From contig QMQC01000144.1 of the NCBI GenBank assembly GCA_003648875.1, positions 1 through 5,491 of the forward strand: a stretch of DNA of 5,491 nucleotides. Reading direction: 5' to 3'. The position numbers and the translations under genes were made by a program. Of the stretch, positions 1-5,231 are shown in pieces. The number at the start of each line of letters is the position of its first letter. Positions within the stretch are counted from its first letter, which is position 1. The notes beneath the pieces were generated by a model, which was given only the letters and a program-made list of their open reading frames with translations, searched no databases and was not told where the DNA came from. The DNA comes from Actinomycetota bacterium. GTDB taxonomy: Bacteria > Actinomycetota > Acidimicrobiia > Spongiisociales > UBA5794.

Positions 1-22
1 TCGAATGAGCGATCCCGCATGA
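1..22 (+). CDS. Possible 3' end of an upstream operon gene (partial)
   Basis: Two + strand stops occur here. One frame runs into TGA at 20-22, giving an ATGA overlap with the Rieske start at 19. The other ends at TGA 6-8, leaving a 10-nt gap. Either fits the tight spacing of the genes that follow, so a co-transcribed gene probably ends here, but the sequence cannot say which frame is real. At most six codons are visible, so there is no basis for naming the product. A cytochrome b subunit would be the natural partner of a Rieske protein; that is inference only. Confidence 0.3.
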
Positions 23-885
23 GTGCAACAACCATCTTCATCCTGATCATCGCCTTTGCCGCAGGCATCGCGGCATTCGGCATCATCGTGGTCGCCTCTC
101 GGCGCAAGGACTCAGACGGCGCCATTACCCAGGGTGAACTCGACCGCAAGGCCGCCAAGATGGACAGGGAACGACGAAGGGCCATGGAGCAGACAGTGGA
201 ACAGACCATTGTCGAAGAGGGTGGCGGAGCAGCAACCATCACAATGGTCGACGCACCGACCGAATACCGGGACGACGAACCACGGGTCGAGATCTCCGAG
301 GACGAATACGGAGTGACGCGAAGGAAATTCTTCAACCGTGCGATCGGTGCCGTGTTCGGTCTCTTCATGCTCCAGTTCACCCTCGCGAGCCTTGCGTTCA
401 TGTGGCCAAAGCTCAAAGGTGGCTTCGGTACGCCGATCAAGGCGGGCGCATTCGACAGCATCAAGGCCGAGGTCGTCCAGGGCGGGACGGTCGTACCCAA
501 ATTCGTGCCCTCGGCCCAGTCATGGATCGTTCCCTTCCCTCTTTCGGAGATGGCGGGGTCTTCGTTCGAAGCGACCCCATTCGTGGTCGCGGGAGGCGAG
601 TCCGATGGTGTTGGCCTGATGGCTCTGTGGCAGCGATGCCCGCACCTCGGATGTCGGGTGCCTGAGTGCCTCTCATCCCAAGGTTTCGAGTGTCCGTGCC
701 ACGGTTCCAAGTACAACAACCATGGTGAGTACGAGGATGGCCCAGCGCCTCGCAACCTCGATCGATTCGGCGTCAGCATCGACAGTGCCGGCCAACTCGT
801 GATCGACACGGGCACCGTCGTGCAGACGGCCAGGGCAAAGAACAAGACGGTGGCCTATCCGCAGGGCCCATTCTGCGTGGGGTAA
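19..885 (+). CDS. qcrA: Membrane-anchored Rieske [2Fe-2S] protein of a bc-type quinol:cytochrome c reductase
   Basis: This 288-residue iron-sulphur subunit would accept electrons from quinol at a cytochrome b partner and pass them to a cytochrome c on the outer face of the membrane. The cluster motifs are clear: box 1 C207-P-H209-L-G-C212 and box 2 C225-P-C227-H228-G-S230-K-Y232. C207, H209, C225 and H228 are the expected ligands, C212 and C227 the expected stabilising disulphide, and S230 and Y232 the residues that raise cluster potential. A GPAPRNL segment follows at 241-247, as in bc and b6f Rieske proteins. Membrane segments are at about 5-26 and 107-129. The second is preceded by a twin-arginine motif, TRRKFF (100-105), so the globular domain is probably exported folded by Tat. 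A charged loop of about 75 residues lies between the helices. The start at 19 leads directly into the first helix; the frame is open upstream, so an earlier start is possible. Only a weak ribosome-binding site (GAG, 7-9) is seen. The cytochrome gene follows after 7 nt. Confidence 0.95.
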   Translation: MSATTIFILIIAFAAGIAAFGIIVVASRRKDSDGAITQGELDRKAAKMDRERRRAMEQTVEQTIVEEGGGAATITMVDAPTEYRDDEPRVEISEDEYGVTRRKFFNRAIGAVFGLFMLQFTLASLAFMWPKLKGGFGTPIKAGAFDSIKAEVVQGGTVVPKFVPSAQSWIVPFPLSEMAGSSFEATPFVVAGGESDGVGLMALWQRCPHLGCRVPECLSSQGFECPCHGSKYNNHGEYEDGPAPRNLDRFGVSIDSAGQLVIDTGTVVQTARAKNKTVAYPQGPFCVG

Positions 886-892
886 TGGAACA

Positions 893-2482
893 GTGCACTA
901 CTTGAACAATGTGCTCGCCGCTGGTGGCGAGGGAACGGAACCGGCCGCCTCGGGTGGCGGTCTCGGGATTGGCGCTTTGGCGCTCATTCTCGTCGTTGCC
1001 CTCCTTCTCGTCTGGATGGGCTATCTGTTCGTCAACTCCCGCCGTTCGAAGGCGGCGGCCCAGGAAGCTGCGCCACCGAACTTGTCACCGGGAGCTTCTG
1101 ATGTCGAACTCGAGAACAAGAAGCTGACTCGGGTGCTTCGTGCCGCGCTCTTGGGCTCCGCTCTCATGGCCATCATCATGCCGTGGTATGCATTGAACGA
1201 GCCGGGTCGCCAGCAGGCATTCGCCGATGCGACCATCGAGCTCGACATCGAGGAAGGTGCCCACTGGTACAGCCCTGATGCCTTCTTGTGCGCCGACTGC
1301 CACGGTCCCGCCGGTGGTGGCGGCGCAACCACATACAACGAAGAGCGCTCAGGTGTTGACACGAACTGGGCAGTGCCATCTCTCGACGACATCTTCTTCC
1401 GCTACGACGAGGAAGAGGTTCGACACTGGATCGTCTTTGGTCGCGAGGGCACCCCGATGCCGCCGTACGGTCTGGATGGCGGCGGTGCCATGACGGTTCA
1501 AGAGGTCGATCAGGTGATCTCGTTCCTGCGTTCGATCCAGCTGACTCAAGAAGAAGCGTTCGCAAAGTCGCAAGGAGCCGCAGACCGCGCACTCACCCAG
1601 ATCGAGGGAGGTGAGCAAGCCACCCGGACGCTCATCAACTTCCAGGAGATCCAGATCGAAGAGGTGGATGCGGCGCCGGCGACGCTCAGTGTTGTCGGTA
1701 CGTTCCCCGATGATGTGAAGGACCTGCTGCAAGCACCAGGCATGTGTACGGCGGCTTCCGCAGAACTTGTCGGCACAACGTGCGAGCAACCGGGCGATGA
1801 CATCGACCGCGACGGGCTCACTGACGACGCGGAGAAGGGTCTGACAGCGATCGCGACCGCGTCCTACGAAAGCCTCACAGTGATCAAACCGGTAGCGGGT
1901 GAGATCACCTACGTATTCGAGTCTCAAGACGCCTACGACATCCGCTTTGATCCCTTCGACGCATTCACGAACGGTGATGCGGATCTTGCCGAAGCAGAGG
2001 CACTTCTCTCACACCTCGAGGGCGATGTACTCCTGCTCTCGGTCACGGTGGAACGCGAGGATCTATTCCTCGAAGGTCTCGAGTCTGGCCTCGTTTTCCT
2101 CCAGAACTCGCTCGAGCAGAGGATGTGGGAGACCGACTTTGCCGCTCTCGCGTCAGAGATGGGCGTTTCACAGGACGAGGCGAAATCAGCAGTCGGCTTG
2201 TTCAACGGCTACTGCGCCCGTTGTCACACAGCTGGGTACGCTGCCGGAGCAACCTTCGACCAGGGCGCCGGAACCGGAGCGTGGGGACCATCGCTGATCG
2301 ATGGAAGGTCACAGGTGCTTTTCGCCGACATGAATGACCAGGTCATGTTCGTGATCGAAGGGTCCCAGAACGCAAAGCAGTACGGAGTCAATGGCATCGG
2401 GTCCGGGCGTATGCCAGCCTTCGGCAAGGTGCTGTCTCAGAGGCAGATCGAATTGATCGTCATGTATGAGAGGACGCTCTGA
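893..2482 (+). CDS. Membrane-anchored di-haem cytochrome c, likely complex III partner
   Basis: The 529-residue product has two haem c attachment motifs, C133-A-D-C136-H137 and C441-A-R-C444-H445. Likely axial methionines are M189 (in GTPMPPYG) and M507 (in GSGRMPAFG), each about 50-60 residues downstream as in class I cytochromes. Hydrophobic segments at about 23-47 and 81-100 flank a positively charged stretch, so both haem domains should lie outside the membrane. The GTG start at 893 lies 7 nt after the Rieske stop, with a modest purine-rich stretch ahead of it. Adjacency suggests it takes electrons from the Rieske cluster and passes them to a terminal oxidase, the role of the di-haem QcrC subunit in actinobacterial supercomplexes. 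It does not look like ordinary QcrC, where two haem domains sit in tandem ahead of a C-terminal helix. Here the anchors are N-terminal and about 300 residues separate the haem motifs. The insert carries a calcium-loop-like motif (303-314) and a cysteine pair (C285, C297). No gene symbol is given for that reason. Confidence 0.9.
   Translation: MHYLNNVLAAGGEGTEPAASGGGLGIGALALILVVALLLVWMGYLFVNSRRSKAAAQEAAPPNLSPGASDVELENKKLTRVLRAALLGSALMAIIMPWYALNEPGRQQAFADATIELDIEEGAHWYSPDAFLCADCHGPAGGGGATTYNEERSGVDTNWAVPSLDDIFFRYDEEEVRHWIVFGREGTPMPPYGLDGGGAMTVQEVDQVISFLRSIQLTQEEAFAKSQGAADRALTQIEGGEQATRTLINFQEIQIEEVDAAPATLSVVGTFPDDVKDLLQAPGMCTAASAELVGTTCEQPGDDIDRDGLTDDAEKGLTAIATASYESLTVIKPVAGEITYVFESQDAYDIRFDPFDAFTNGDADLAEAEALLSHLEGDVLLLSVTVEREDLFLEGLESGLVFLQNSLEQRMWETDFAALASEMGVSQDEAKSAVGLFNGYCARCHTAGYAAGATFDQGAGTGAWGPSLIDGRSQVLFADMNDQVMFVIEGSQNAKQYGVNGIGSGRMPAFGKVLSQRQIELIVMYERTL
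1289..1303 (+). other. Haem c attachment motif 1 (CADCH)
   Basis: This encodes C133-A-D-C136-H137 of the di-haem cytochrome. The two cysteines would form thioethers to the haem vinyl groups and the histidine would be the proximal ligand. The distal ligand is probably M189 in GTPMPPYG. Confidence 0.93.
1799..1834 (+). other. EF-hand / thrombospondin-3-like calcium loop inside the cytochrome
   Basis: Residues 303-314 read DIDRDGLTDDAE and match the D-x-D-x-D-G-L-x-D-x-x-E pattern of extracytoplasmic calcium-binding loops. The acidic positions are D303, D305, D307, D311 and E314. It lies between the two haem domains, on the outer face according to the predicted topology. Calcium binding is inferred from the pattern alone. 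Confidence 0.6.
2213..2227 (+). other. Haem c attachment motif 2 (CARCH)
   Basis: This encodes C441-A-R-C444-H445 of the di-haem cytochrome. The candidate distal ligand is M507 in GSGRMPAFG, giving a C-terminal class I cytochrome domain of roughly residues 431-529. Confidence 0.93.
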
Positions 2483-2982
2483 TGGGCAGCTTCATCCGCG
2501 ACGTCCGCCGCGACGAGTCAGGGTTGACAAAGCTCGAGGTACTCGGACTGCTTGCCTTCGTGGCGTCCCTGTTGTCGATGTTCGGCCCCGCCCGCGAGTT
2601 CGTCATCAACCTGATCGGTATCGGCTTCGGGCAGATGGATCCGGATACAGGTCATCCAAATGACTTCTCCACCGCAATGCGCGGGTTCGTCATTGTTGGT
2701 GGTGCCGTGATCGTGTTCATCGGGTCAGGGTGGCTGGTGTTGTGGACCGACCTCGGGAGGCGCCTTTCGTTCCTGCTCACCGGCGCGGCTGCCTTCGGTT
2801 GGCTCGTGGTCAACGGTCTTCTCTTCGTTGTGTACGCACCTCGCGGCATCAGGCCGCAGAACCTCGAAGGACTCAACTCGATCCAGACGAGGCTGCCCGC
2901 AATCGCCATGACCGCGGTCTCGTTGGTCCTGTTTCTCATGTTCCTCACGGCGCTCAGCCGATACGAAGCAGATACCGAGTAG
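2482..2982 (+). CDS. Small polytopic membrane protein of unknown function in the Rieske/cytochrome operon
   Basis: I do not recognise this 166-residue protein. It has about four hydrophobic segments: roughly 18-35 (perhaps extending to 47), 69-89, 95-118 and 138-158. A short acidic tail follows. No cysteine, haem or metal motif is visible, so it is probably not itself a redox carrier. Its ATG overlaps the cytochrome stop by one base (TGATG), with a good ribosome-binding site GAGAGGA at 2468-2474, so translational coupling is likely. An accessory or assembly subunit of the same respiratory complex is a context-based guess. The N-terminus is odd: charged residues, then DESG (11-14), then LTKLE (15-19) and a hydrophobic stretch. 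That resembles the prepilin-peptidase site of Flp-type pilins, with glycine at -1 and glutamate at +5. The other helices argue against it being a pilin. Confidence 0.8.
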   Translation: MGSFIRDVRRDESGLTKLEVLGLLAFVASLLSMFGPAREFVINLIGIGFGQMDPDTGHPNDFSTAMRGFVIVGGAVIVFIGSGWLVLWTDLGRRLSFLLTGAAAFGWLVVNGLLFVVYAPRGIRPQNLEGLNSIQTRLPAIAMTAVSLVLFLMFLTALSRYEADTE

Positions 2983-2985
2983 GGC

Positions 2986-3000
2986 TCGCTTCGCTCCGCT
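2986..3000 (+). repeat. Three tandem 5-bp units (TCGCT, TCGCT, CCGCT)
   Basis: Three consecutive pentamers, TCGCT-TCGCT-CCGCT, begin just after the stop of the upstream membrane protein gene. They are followed by CCG, a partial fourth unit. They are partly complementary to the GCGGA units downstream in the same spacer, so they could extend or compete with the hairpin there. Confidence 0.6.
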
Positions 3001-3004
3001 CCGT

Positions 3005-3034
3005 GTCCGATGTCCGCTGGAGCGGATAGCGGAC
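3005..3034. terminator. Candidate bidirectional terminator hairpin between convergent genes
   Basis: The left arm 3005-3017 pairs with the right arm 3022-3034 around a TGGA tetraloop (3018-3021). Of 13 positions, 11 are Watson-Crick, one is a G-U wobble (3012/3027) and one is a mismatch (3010/3029). The hairpin lies between the stop of the + strand membrane protein gene (2982) and the stop of rex on the - strand (3055), where a shared terminator is expected. Neither side has a T-tract, so it is not a classical intrinsic terminator. Tail-less GC-rich hairpins are often proposed as terminators in actinobacteria. Function is inferred from structure and position. Confidence 0.6.
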
Positions 3035-3048
3035 TGCGGACTGCGGTC
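3021..3048 (+). repeat. Four tandem 7-bp units, consensus WGCGGAY
   Basis: The units AGCGGAT, AGCGGAC, TGCGGAC and TGCGGTC follow each other with an exact 7-bp period. The first two form the right arm of the hairpin. The next two carry on the pattern toward the end of rex. This looks like slippage-type expansion of a hairpin arm. Confidence 0.7.
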
Positions 3049-3054
3049 TTCGTC

Positions 3055-3672
3055 CTAGCTCTGCAGATGAAAGGCAAGTATTCCGAGCTCCGTTGACAGA
3101 TCAACACGACGGACGGATACGTCCTCGTTGATCTTGAGGATCGTCGGAGCGAGATTGAGAATCGATTTCACGCCGGACGCGGTGAGCCGATCGGAGACGG
3201 ACTGGGCAGCTGACCGCGGAGTGGCGATGACTCCGATCTTGACGCCCTCTTCAGCAACGATCTCCTCGAGGCGTCCGAGCGGCTCGACGATGAGCCCGTC
3301 TGAGCTTGTGCCGATTCTCTTTTCGTCCACATCGAGGATGGCGACGATTTCGAATCCCCAGGTTGCGAAGCCCTTGTAGTTGGCAAGCGCGGAGCCCATG
3401 TTGCCCGCGCCGATGACGACGACTGGGTGAATCGTTGTGAGACCGAGTGCCTTGCGGATCTGATCGCGGAGGTCTTCGTGGTCGTATCCGACGCCCCGGG
3501 TTCCCTGGGCCTCGAGGAAGGAGAGATCCTTGCGAACCTGTGCCGAGTTGACACCCGCCGCGTTCGCGAGATCCTCGGAAGAGCACGTCCCATCTGTGTA
3601 GGACATGTCTGTGAGACATCGCAGATACCGAGGGAGTCTTGCCACGGTCGCGTCGGGAATCCTGACCTTCAT
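3055..3672 (-). CDS. rex: Redox-sensing transcriptional repressor Rex
   Basis: Rex is a dimeric repressor that senses the NADH/NAD+ ratio: NADH releases it from DNA, so respiratory genes are induced when NADH builds up. This 205-residue protein has the full family layout. A winged helix occupies about 1-75, with recognition helix VNSAQVRKDLSFL (41-53) and the Rex hallmark GTRGVGYDHEDL (57-68). A Rossmann fold follows, with G88-A-G90-N-M-G93 and D114 at the end of the second strand. The C-terminal helix VDLSTELGILAFHLQS (190-205) would swap between subunits. The start at 3672 matches the family N-terminus (IPDATVARLPRYLRCL). The frame is open further upstream, but that part lacks Rex similarity and overlaps nuoA. 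No Shine-Dalgarno is visible; the bases before ATG are pyrimidine-rich. The gene is divergent from nuoA across 89 bp, and in Streptomyces Rex regulates nuo and its own gene. Confidence 0.96.
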   Translation of the reverse strand: MKVRIPDATVARLPRYLRCLTDMSYTDGTCSSEDLANAAGVNSAQVRKDLSFLEAQGTRGVGYDHEDLRDQIRKALGLTTIHPVVVIGAGNMGSALANYKGFATWGFEIVAILDVDEKRIGTSSDGLIVEPLGRLEEIVAEEGVKIGVIATPRSAAQSVSDRLTASGVKSILNLAPTILKINEDVSVRRVDLSTELGILAFHLQS

Positions 3673-3689
3673 GGGGAGAAGAGTAGGGC

Positions 3690-3708
3690 GATTCAGCAGA
3701 GCCGAATC
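3690..3708. promoter_or_regulatory. 19-bp imperfect palindrome, candidate operator
   Basis: GATTC (3690-3694) and GAATC (3704-3708) are perfect inverted arms. Inside them GC (3696-3697) pairs with GC (3701-3702), giving 7 matched pairs out of 9 around a central base at 3699. It lies 18 bp ahead of the rex start and overlaps the proposed rex -10. Size and position fit a dimeric repressor such as Rex, but the arms differ from known Rex sites. Confidence 0.4.
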
Positions 3709-3735
3709 TGTTGGCGGAGCAACTGCCGGTGTCAA
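3705..3735 (-). promoter_or_regulatory. Possible rex promoter
   Basis: Read on the - strand, a perfect -35 hexamer TTGACA (3735-3730) is followed 19 nt later by CAGATT (3710-3705), a weak -10 that keeps the A at position 2 and T at position 6. The spacing is longer than the ideal 17 nt. The -10 overlaps the palindrome, as expected for an autorepressed gene. The -35 is convincing and the -10 is not. Confidence 0.4.
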
Positions 3736-3747
3736 CGGCCGCCGGGG

Positions 3748-3753
3748 TAACCT
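3748..3753 (+). promoter_or_regulatory. Possible -10 element for nuoA (leaderless transcript)
   Basis: TAACCT fits the TANNNT pattern common in actinobacterial promoters. It ends 8 nt before the nuoA ATG, which would place transcription initiation at or next to the start codon. nuoA also lacks a well-placed Shine-Dalgarno. No good -35 is seen at the usual distance. Confidence 0.3.
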
Positions 3754-3761
3754 GCCGCCAC

Positions 3762-4184
3762 ATGGAGCTGGCTGACTACCTTCCGATTGCTCTGATGACC
3801 ATCCTTGGTCTCGTATTCGCCGGTATCTCGCTGGGTCTCTCCAGATGGTTGGCACCCAACAACCCGACACCCGAAAAACTTGCGCCATACGAGTGCGGCA
3901 TCGTGCCCCTCCAGGAGCCAACGGATCGCTTCCCCGTCAAGTTCTACCTCGTCGCGATGCTGTTCGTGATCTTCGATGTTGAGATAATCTTCCTGTTCCT
4001 GTGGGCGGTTCGCATGGATCAATTCGGTTGGGCAGGAATTGCTGCTGTGGTTGTATTCATGCTGATGCTGATCGAGACACTTGCGTACGTGTGGAAGCGT
4101 GGTGCGCTCGACTGGAACGTTGCACATCGCGCTCGCTATCGCAGAGTCGTTGCACCGGACGCATCGATGGAAGAGGCTGCCTGA
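3762..4184 (+). CDS. nuoA: NADH-quinone oxidoreductase subunit A
   Basis: NuoA is a small membrane subunit of complex I at the junction of the peripheral and membrane arms, near the quinone-binding site. The 140-residue product has three helices, at about 8-30, 61-83 and 90-111. Family signatures are P42-Y-E-C45-G in the first loop, the FYLVAMLFVIFDVE stretch (61-74) with conserved acidic residues D72 and E74, and E105 in the third helix. The start at 3762 gives the usual N-terminus (MELADYLPIA). An upstream in-frame TTG at 3711 would add 17 residues that do not look like NuoA. No close Shine-Dalgarno precedes it. It opens the nuo operon; its stop overlaps the nuoB start by one base (TGATG). 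Confidence 0.97.
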   Translation: MELADYLPIALMTILGLVFAGISLGLSRWLAPNNPTPEKLAPYECGIVPLQEPTDRFPVKFYLVAMLFVIFDVEIIFLFLWAVRMDQFGWAGIAAVVVFMLMLIETLAYVWKRGALDWNVAHRARYRRVVAPDASMEEAA

Positions 4185-4669
4185 TGGCTGGTGTCTCCAC
4201 TGACCCCGGCTTCCTCATGACGACGGTTGAGAAAGGCGTCAACTGGGCGCGTACACGCTCGATGTGGCCTGCCACGTTCGGCCTTGCGTGCTGTGCCATC
4301 GAGATGATGGGCACGGGTGCGGCCCACAACGACCTCGCTCGGTTCGGCATGGAGGTGTTCCGGGCCTCGCCCCGTCAGGCCGACCTGATGATCGTTGCGG
4401 GTCGCGTGAGCCAGAAGATGGCACCTGTTCTCAGACAGGTGTATGACCAGATGGCCGAGCCGAAATGGGTCATCTCCATGGGTGCGTGCGCATCGACGGG
4501 GGGCATGTTCAACAACTATGCGCTTGTGCAGGGCGTGGACGAAGTCGTACCCGTCGACATCTATGTACCCGGGTGTCCTCCTGGACCACAGTCGCTCATG
4601 CATGGGATCCTGACGTTGCACGCGAAGATCCTGGATGGCGAGATCCAGCGATCAACGGGAATTTTCTGA
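4184..4669 (+). CDS. nuoB: NADH-quinone oxidoreductase subunit B (carries cluster N2)
   Basis: NuoB holds the terminal [4Fe-4S] cluster N2, which passes electrons to quinone. All four expected ligands are visible in the 161-residue product: the unusual adjacent pair C36-C37 (GLACCAIEMM), C102 (GACASTGGMF) and C131 (VPGCPPGP). The start at 4184 overlaps the nuoA stop by one base and has a strong ribosome-binding site, GGAAGAGG at 4169-4176, 7 nt upstream. The frame is open farther upstream inside nuoA, but that translation is unrelated to NuoB. nuoC follows after one base. Confidence 0.98.
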   Translation: MAGVSTDPGFLMTTVEKGVNWARTRSMWPATFGLACCAIEMMGTGAAHNDLARFGMEVFRASPRQADLMIVAGRVSQKMAPVLRQVYDQMAEPKWVISMGACASTGGMFNNYALVQGVDEVVPVDIYVPGCPPGPQSLMHGILTLHAKILDGEIQRSTGIF

Positions 4670-4670
4670 G

Positions 4671-5231
4671 ATGGGCGACACGGGCGACGTCGTGGAAGCC
4701 AGTGTGCCCGAATCGGATGATGCTCCGGACCGTGTTCTTCCCGAGAACGTTCTCCTCTCGTCGCTCGTCGACCCATTCGATGAGGTCGAGGCCGAGGAAT
4801 GCAAGTACGCGTCGAGCGAAACCACATATCACAGGATTGCGATCTCTCCGTCCGACTGGGTCGCGTTTGCAGCCCATGCGCTCGCGATCGGCTTTGATAC
4901 GTTCATCGATCTATTTGCAGTGGATCACCTCCAAGAGGCCCCCAGATTCGAGGTGACTCTGAACCTCCTTTCGATGACCGCCAACGAGCGGATACTCGTC
5001 ACGACCAGGGTCCCCTACGACGATCCGTCCGTGTCGACGCTGACCGGTGTGTTTGCTGGAGCGAACTTCTACGAACGCGAGGCATACGATCTCCTCGGCG
5101 TCGAATTCCCCGGTCATCCGGATCTCACACGCATCCTCATGCCGGACGACTGGGAGGGGCATCCACTGCGCAAGGACTATGACATTGGTGCTGTGCCCGT
5201 CCAATTCAAGGTGGGGAGCTCAGACCTATGA
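4671..5231 (+). CDS. nuoC: NADH-quinone oxidoreductase subunit C (30 kDa subunit)
   Basis: NuoC is a peripheral-arm subunit of complex I that packs against NuoD and NuoB and carries no cofactor. The 186-residue product ends with the 30-kDa subunit signature: ANFYEREAYDLLGVEFPGHP (131-150), then residues 151-170, which include RILMPDDWEGHPLRKDY. The start at 4671 leaves one base after the nuoB stop. An in-frame ATG at 4635 is possible but would overlap nuoB by 35 nt and add 12 residues. The ribosome-binding site is weak (GGGA, 4657-4660). The first 45 residues or so are acidic and little conserved. The stop overlaps the next start (ATGA at 5228-5231). Confidence 0.97.
   Translation: MGDTGDVVEASVPESDDAPDRVLPENVLLSSLVDPFDEVEAEECKYASSETTYHRIAISPSDWVAFAAHALAIGFDTFIDLFAVDHLQEAPRFEVTLNLLSMTANERILVTTRVPYDDPSVSTLTGVFAGANFYEREAYDLLGVEFPGHPDLTRILMPDDWEGHPLRKDYDIGAVPVQFKVGSSDL

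Larger units (their letters stand above)
3673..3761. promoter_or_regulatory. Divergent rex / nuoA control region
   Basis: These 89 bp separate the divergent rex and nuoA starts and must hold at least the proximal promoter elements for both, unless promoters lie in the coding regions. The gap contains a 19-bp imperfect palindrome (3690-3708), a consensus -35 for rex and a possible -10 next to nuoA. No match to the textbook Rex site (TTGTGAA and its inverse TTCACAA) is seen. Confidence 0.7.

Noticed and set aside
5..22. Tiny ATG-to-TGA frame just before the Rieske gene
   Set aside because: Five codons only. It is better explained as the tail of an upstream gene or as chance.
1176..1592. 138-codon - strand open frame, very Arg-rich
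   Set aside because: Low-complexity Arg/Ser/Pro composition typical of a shadow frame in high-GC DNA.
1349..1927. 192-codon open frame on the - strand within the cytochrome gene
   Set aside because: It lies opposite a gene with clear haem motifs, shows no recognisable domain, and such frames are common opposite high-GC genes.
3433..3440. TTGTGAGA inside rex, resembling a Rex half-site
   Set aside because: Only one half-site matches and no inverted TTCACAA partner is at the right spacing. It is explained by coding sequence.
3711..3761. Upstream TTG start for nuoA
   Set aside because: The 17 added residues are not NuoA-like and would cover the divergent promoter region. ATG 3762 gives the typical N-terminus.
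3673..3921. Upstream in-frame extension of rex to an ATG at 3921, adding 83 residues
   Set aside because: It runs through the promoter gap and the start of nuoA, lacks similarity to Rex, and the family N-terminus begins at 3672.
4001..4183. Upstream extension of the nuoB frame
   Set aside because: It is an out-of-frame reading of nuoA. ATG 4184 has a strong ribosome-binding site and the expected TGATG overlap.
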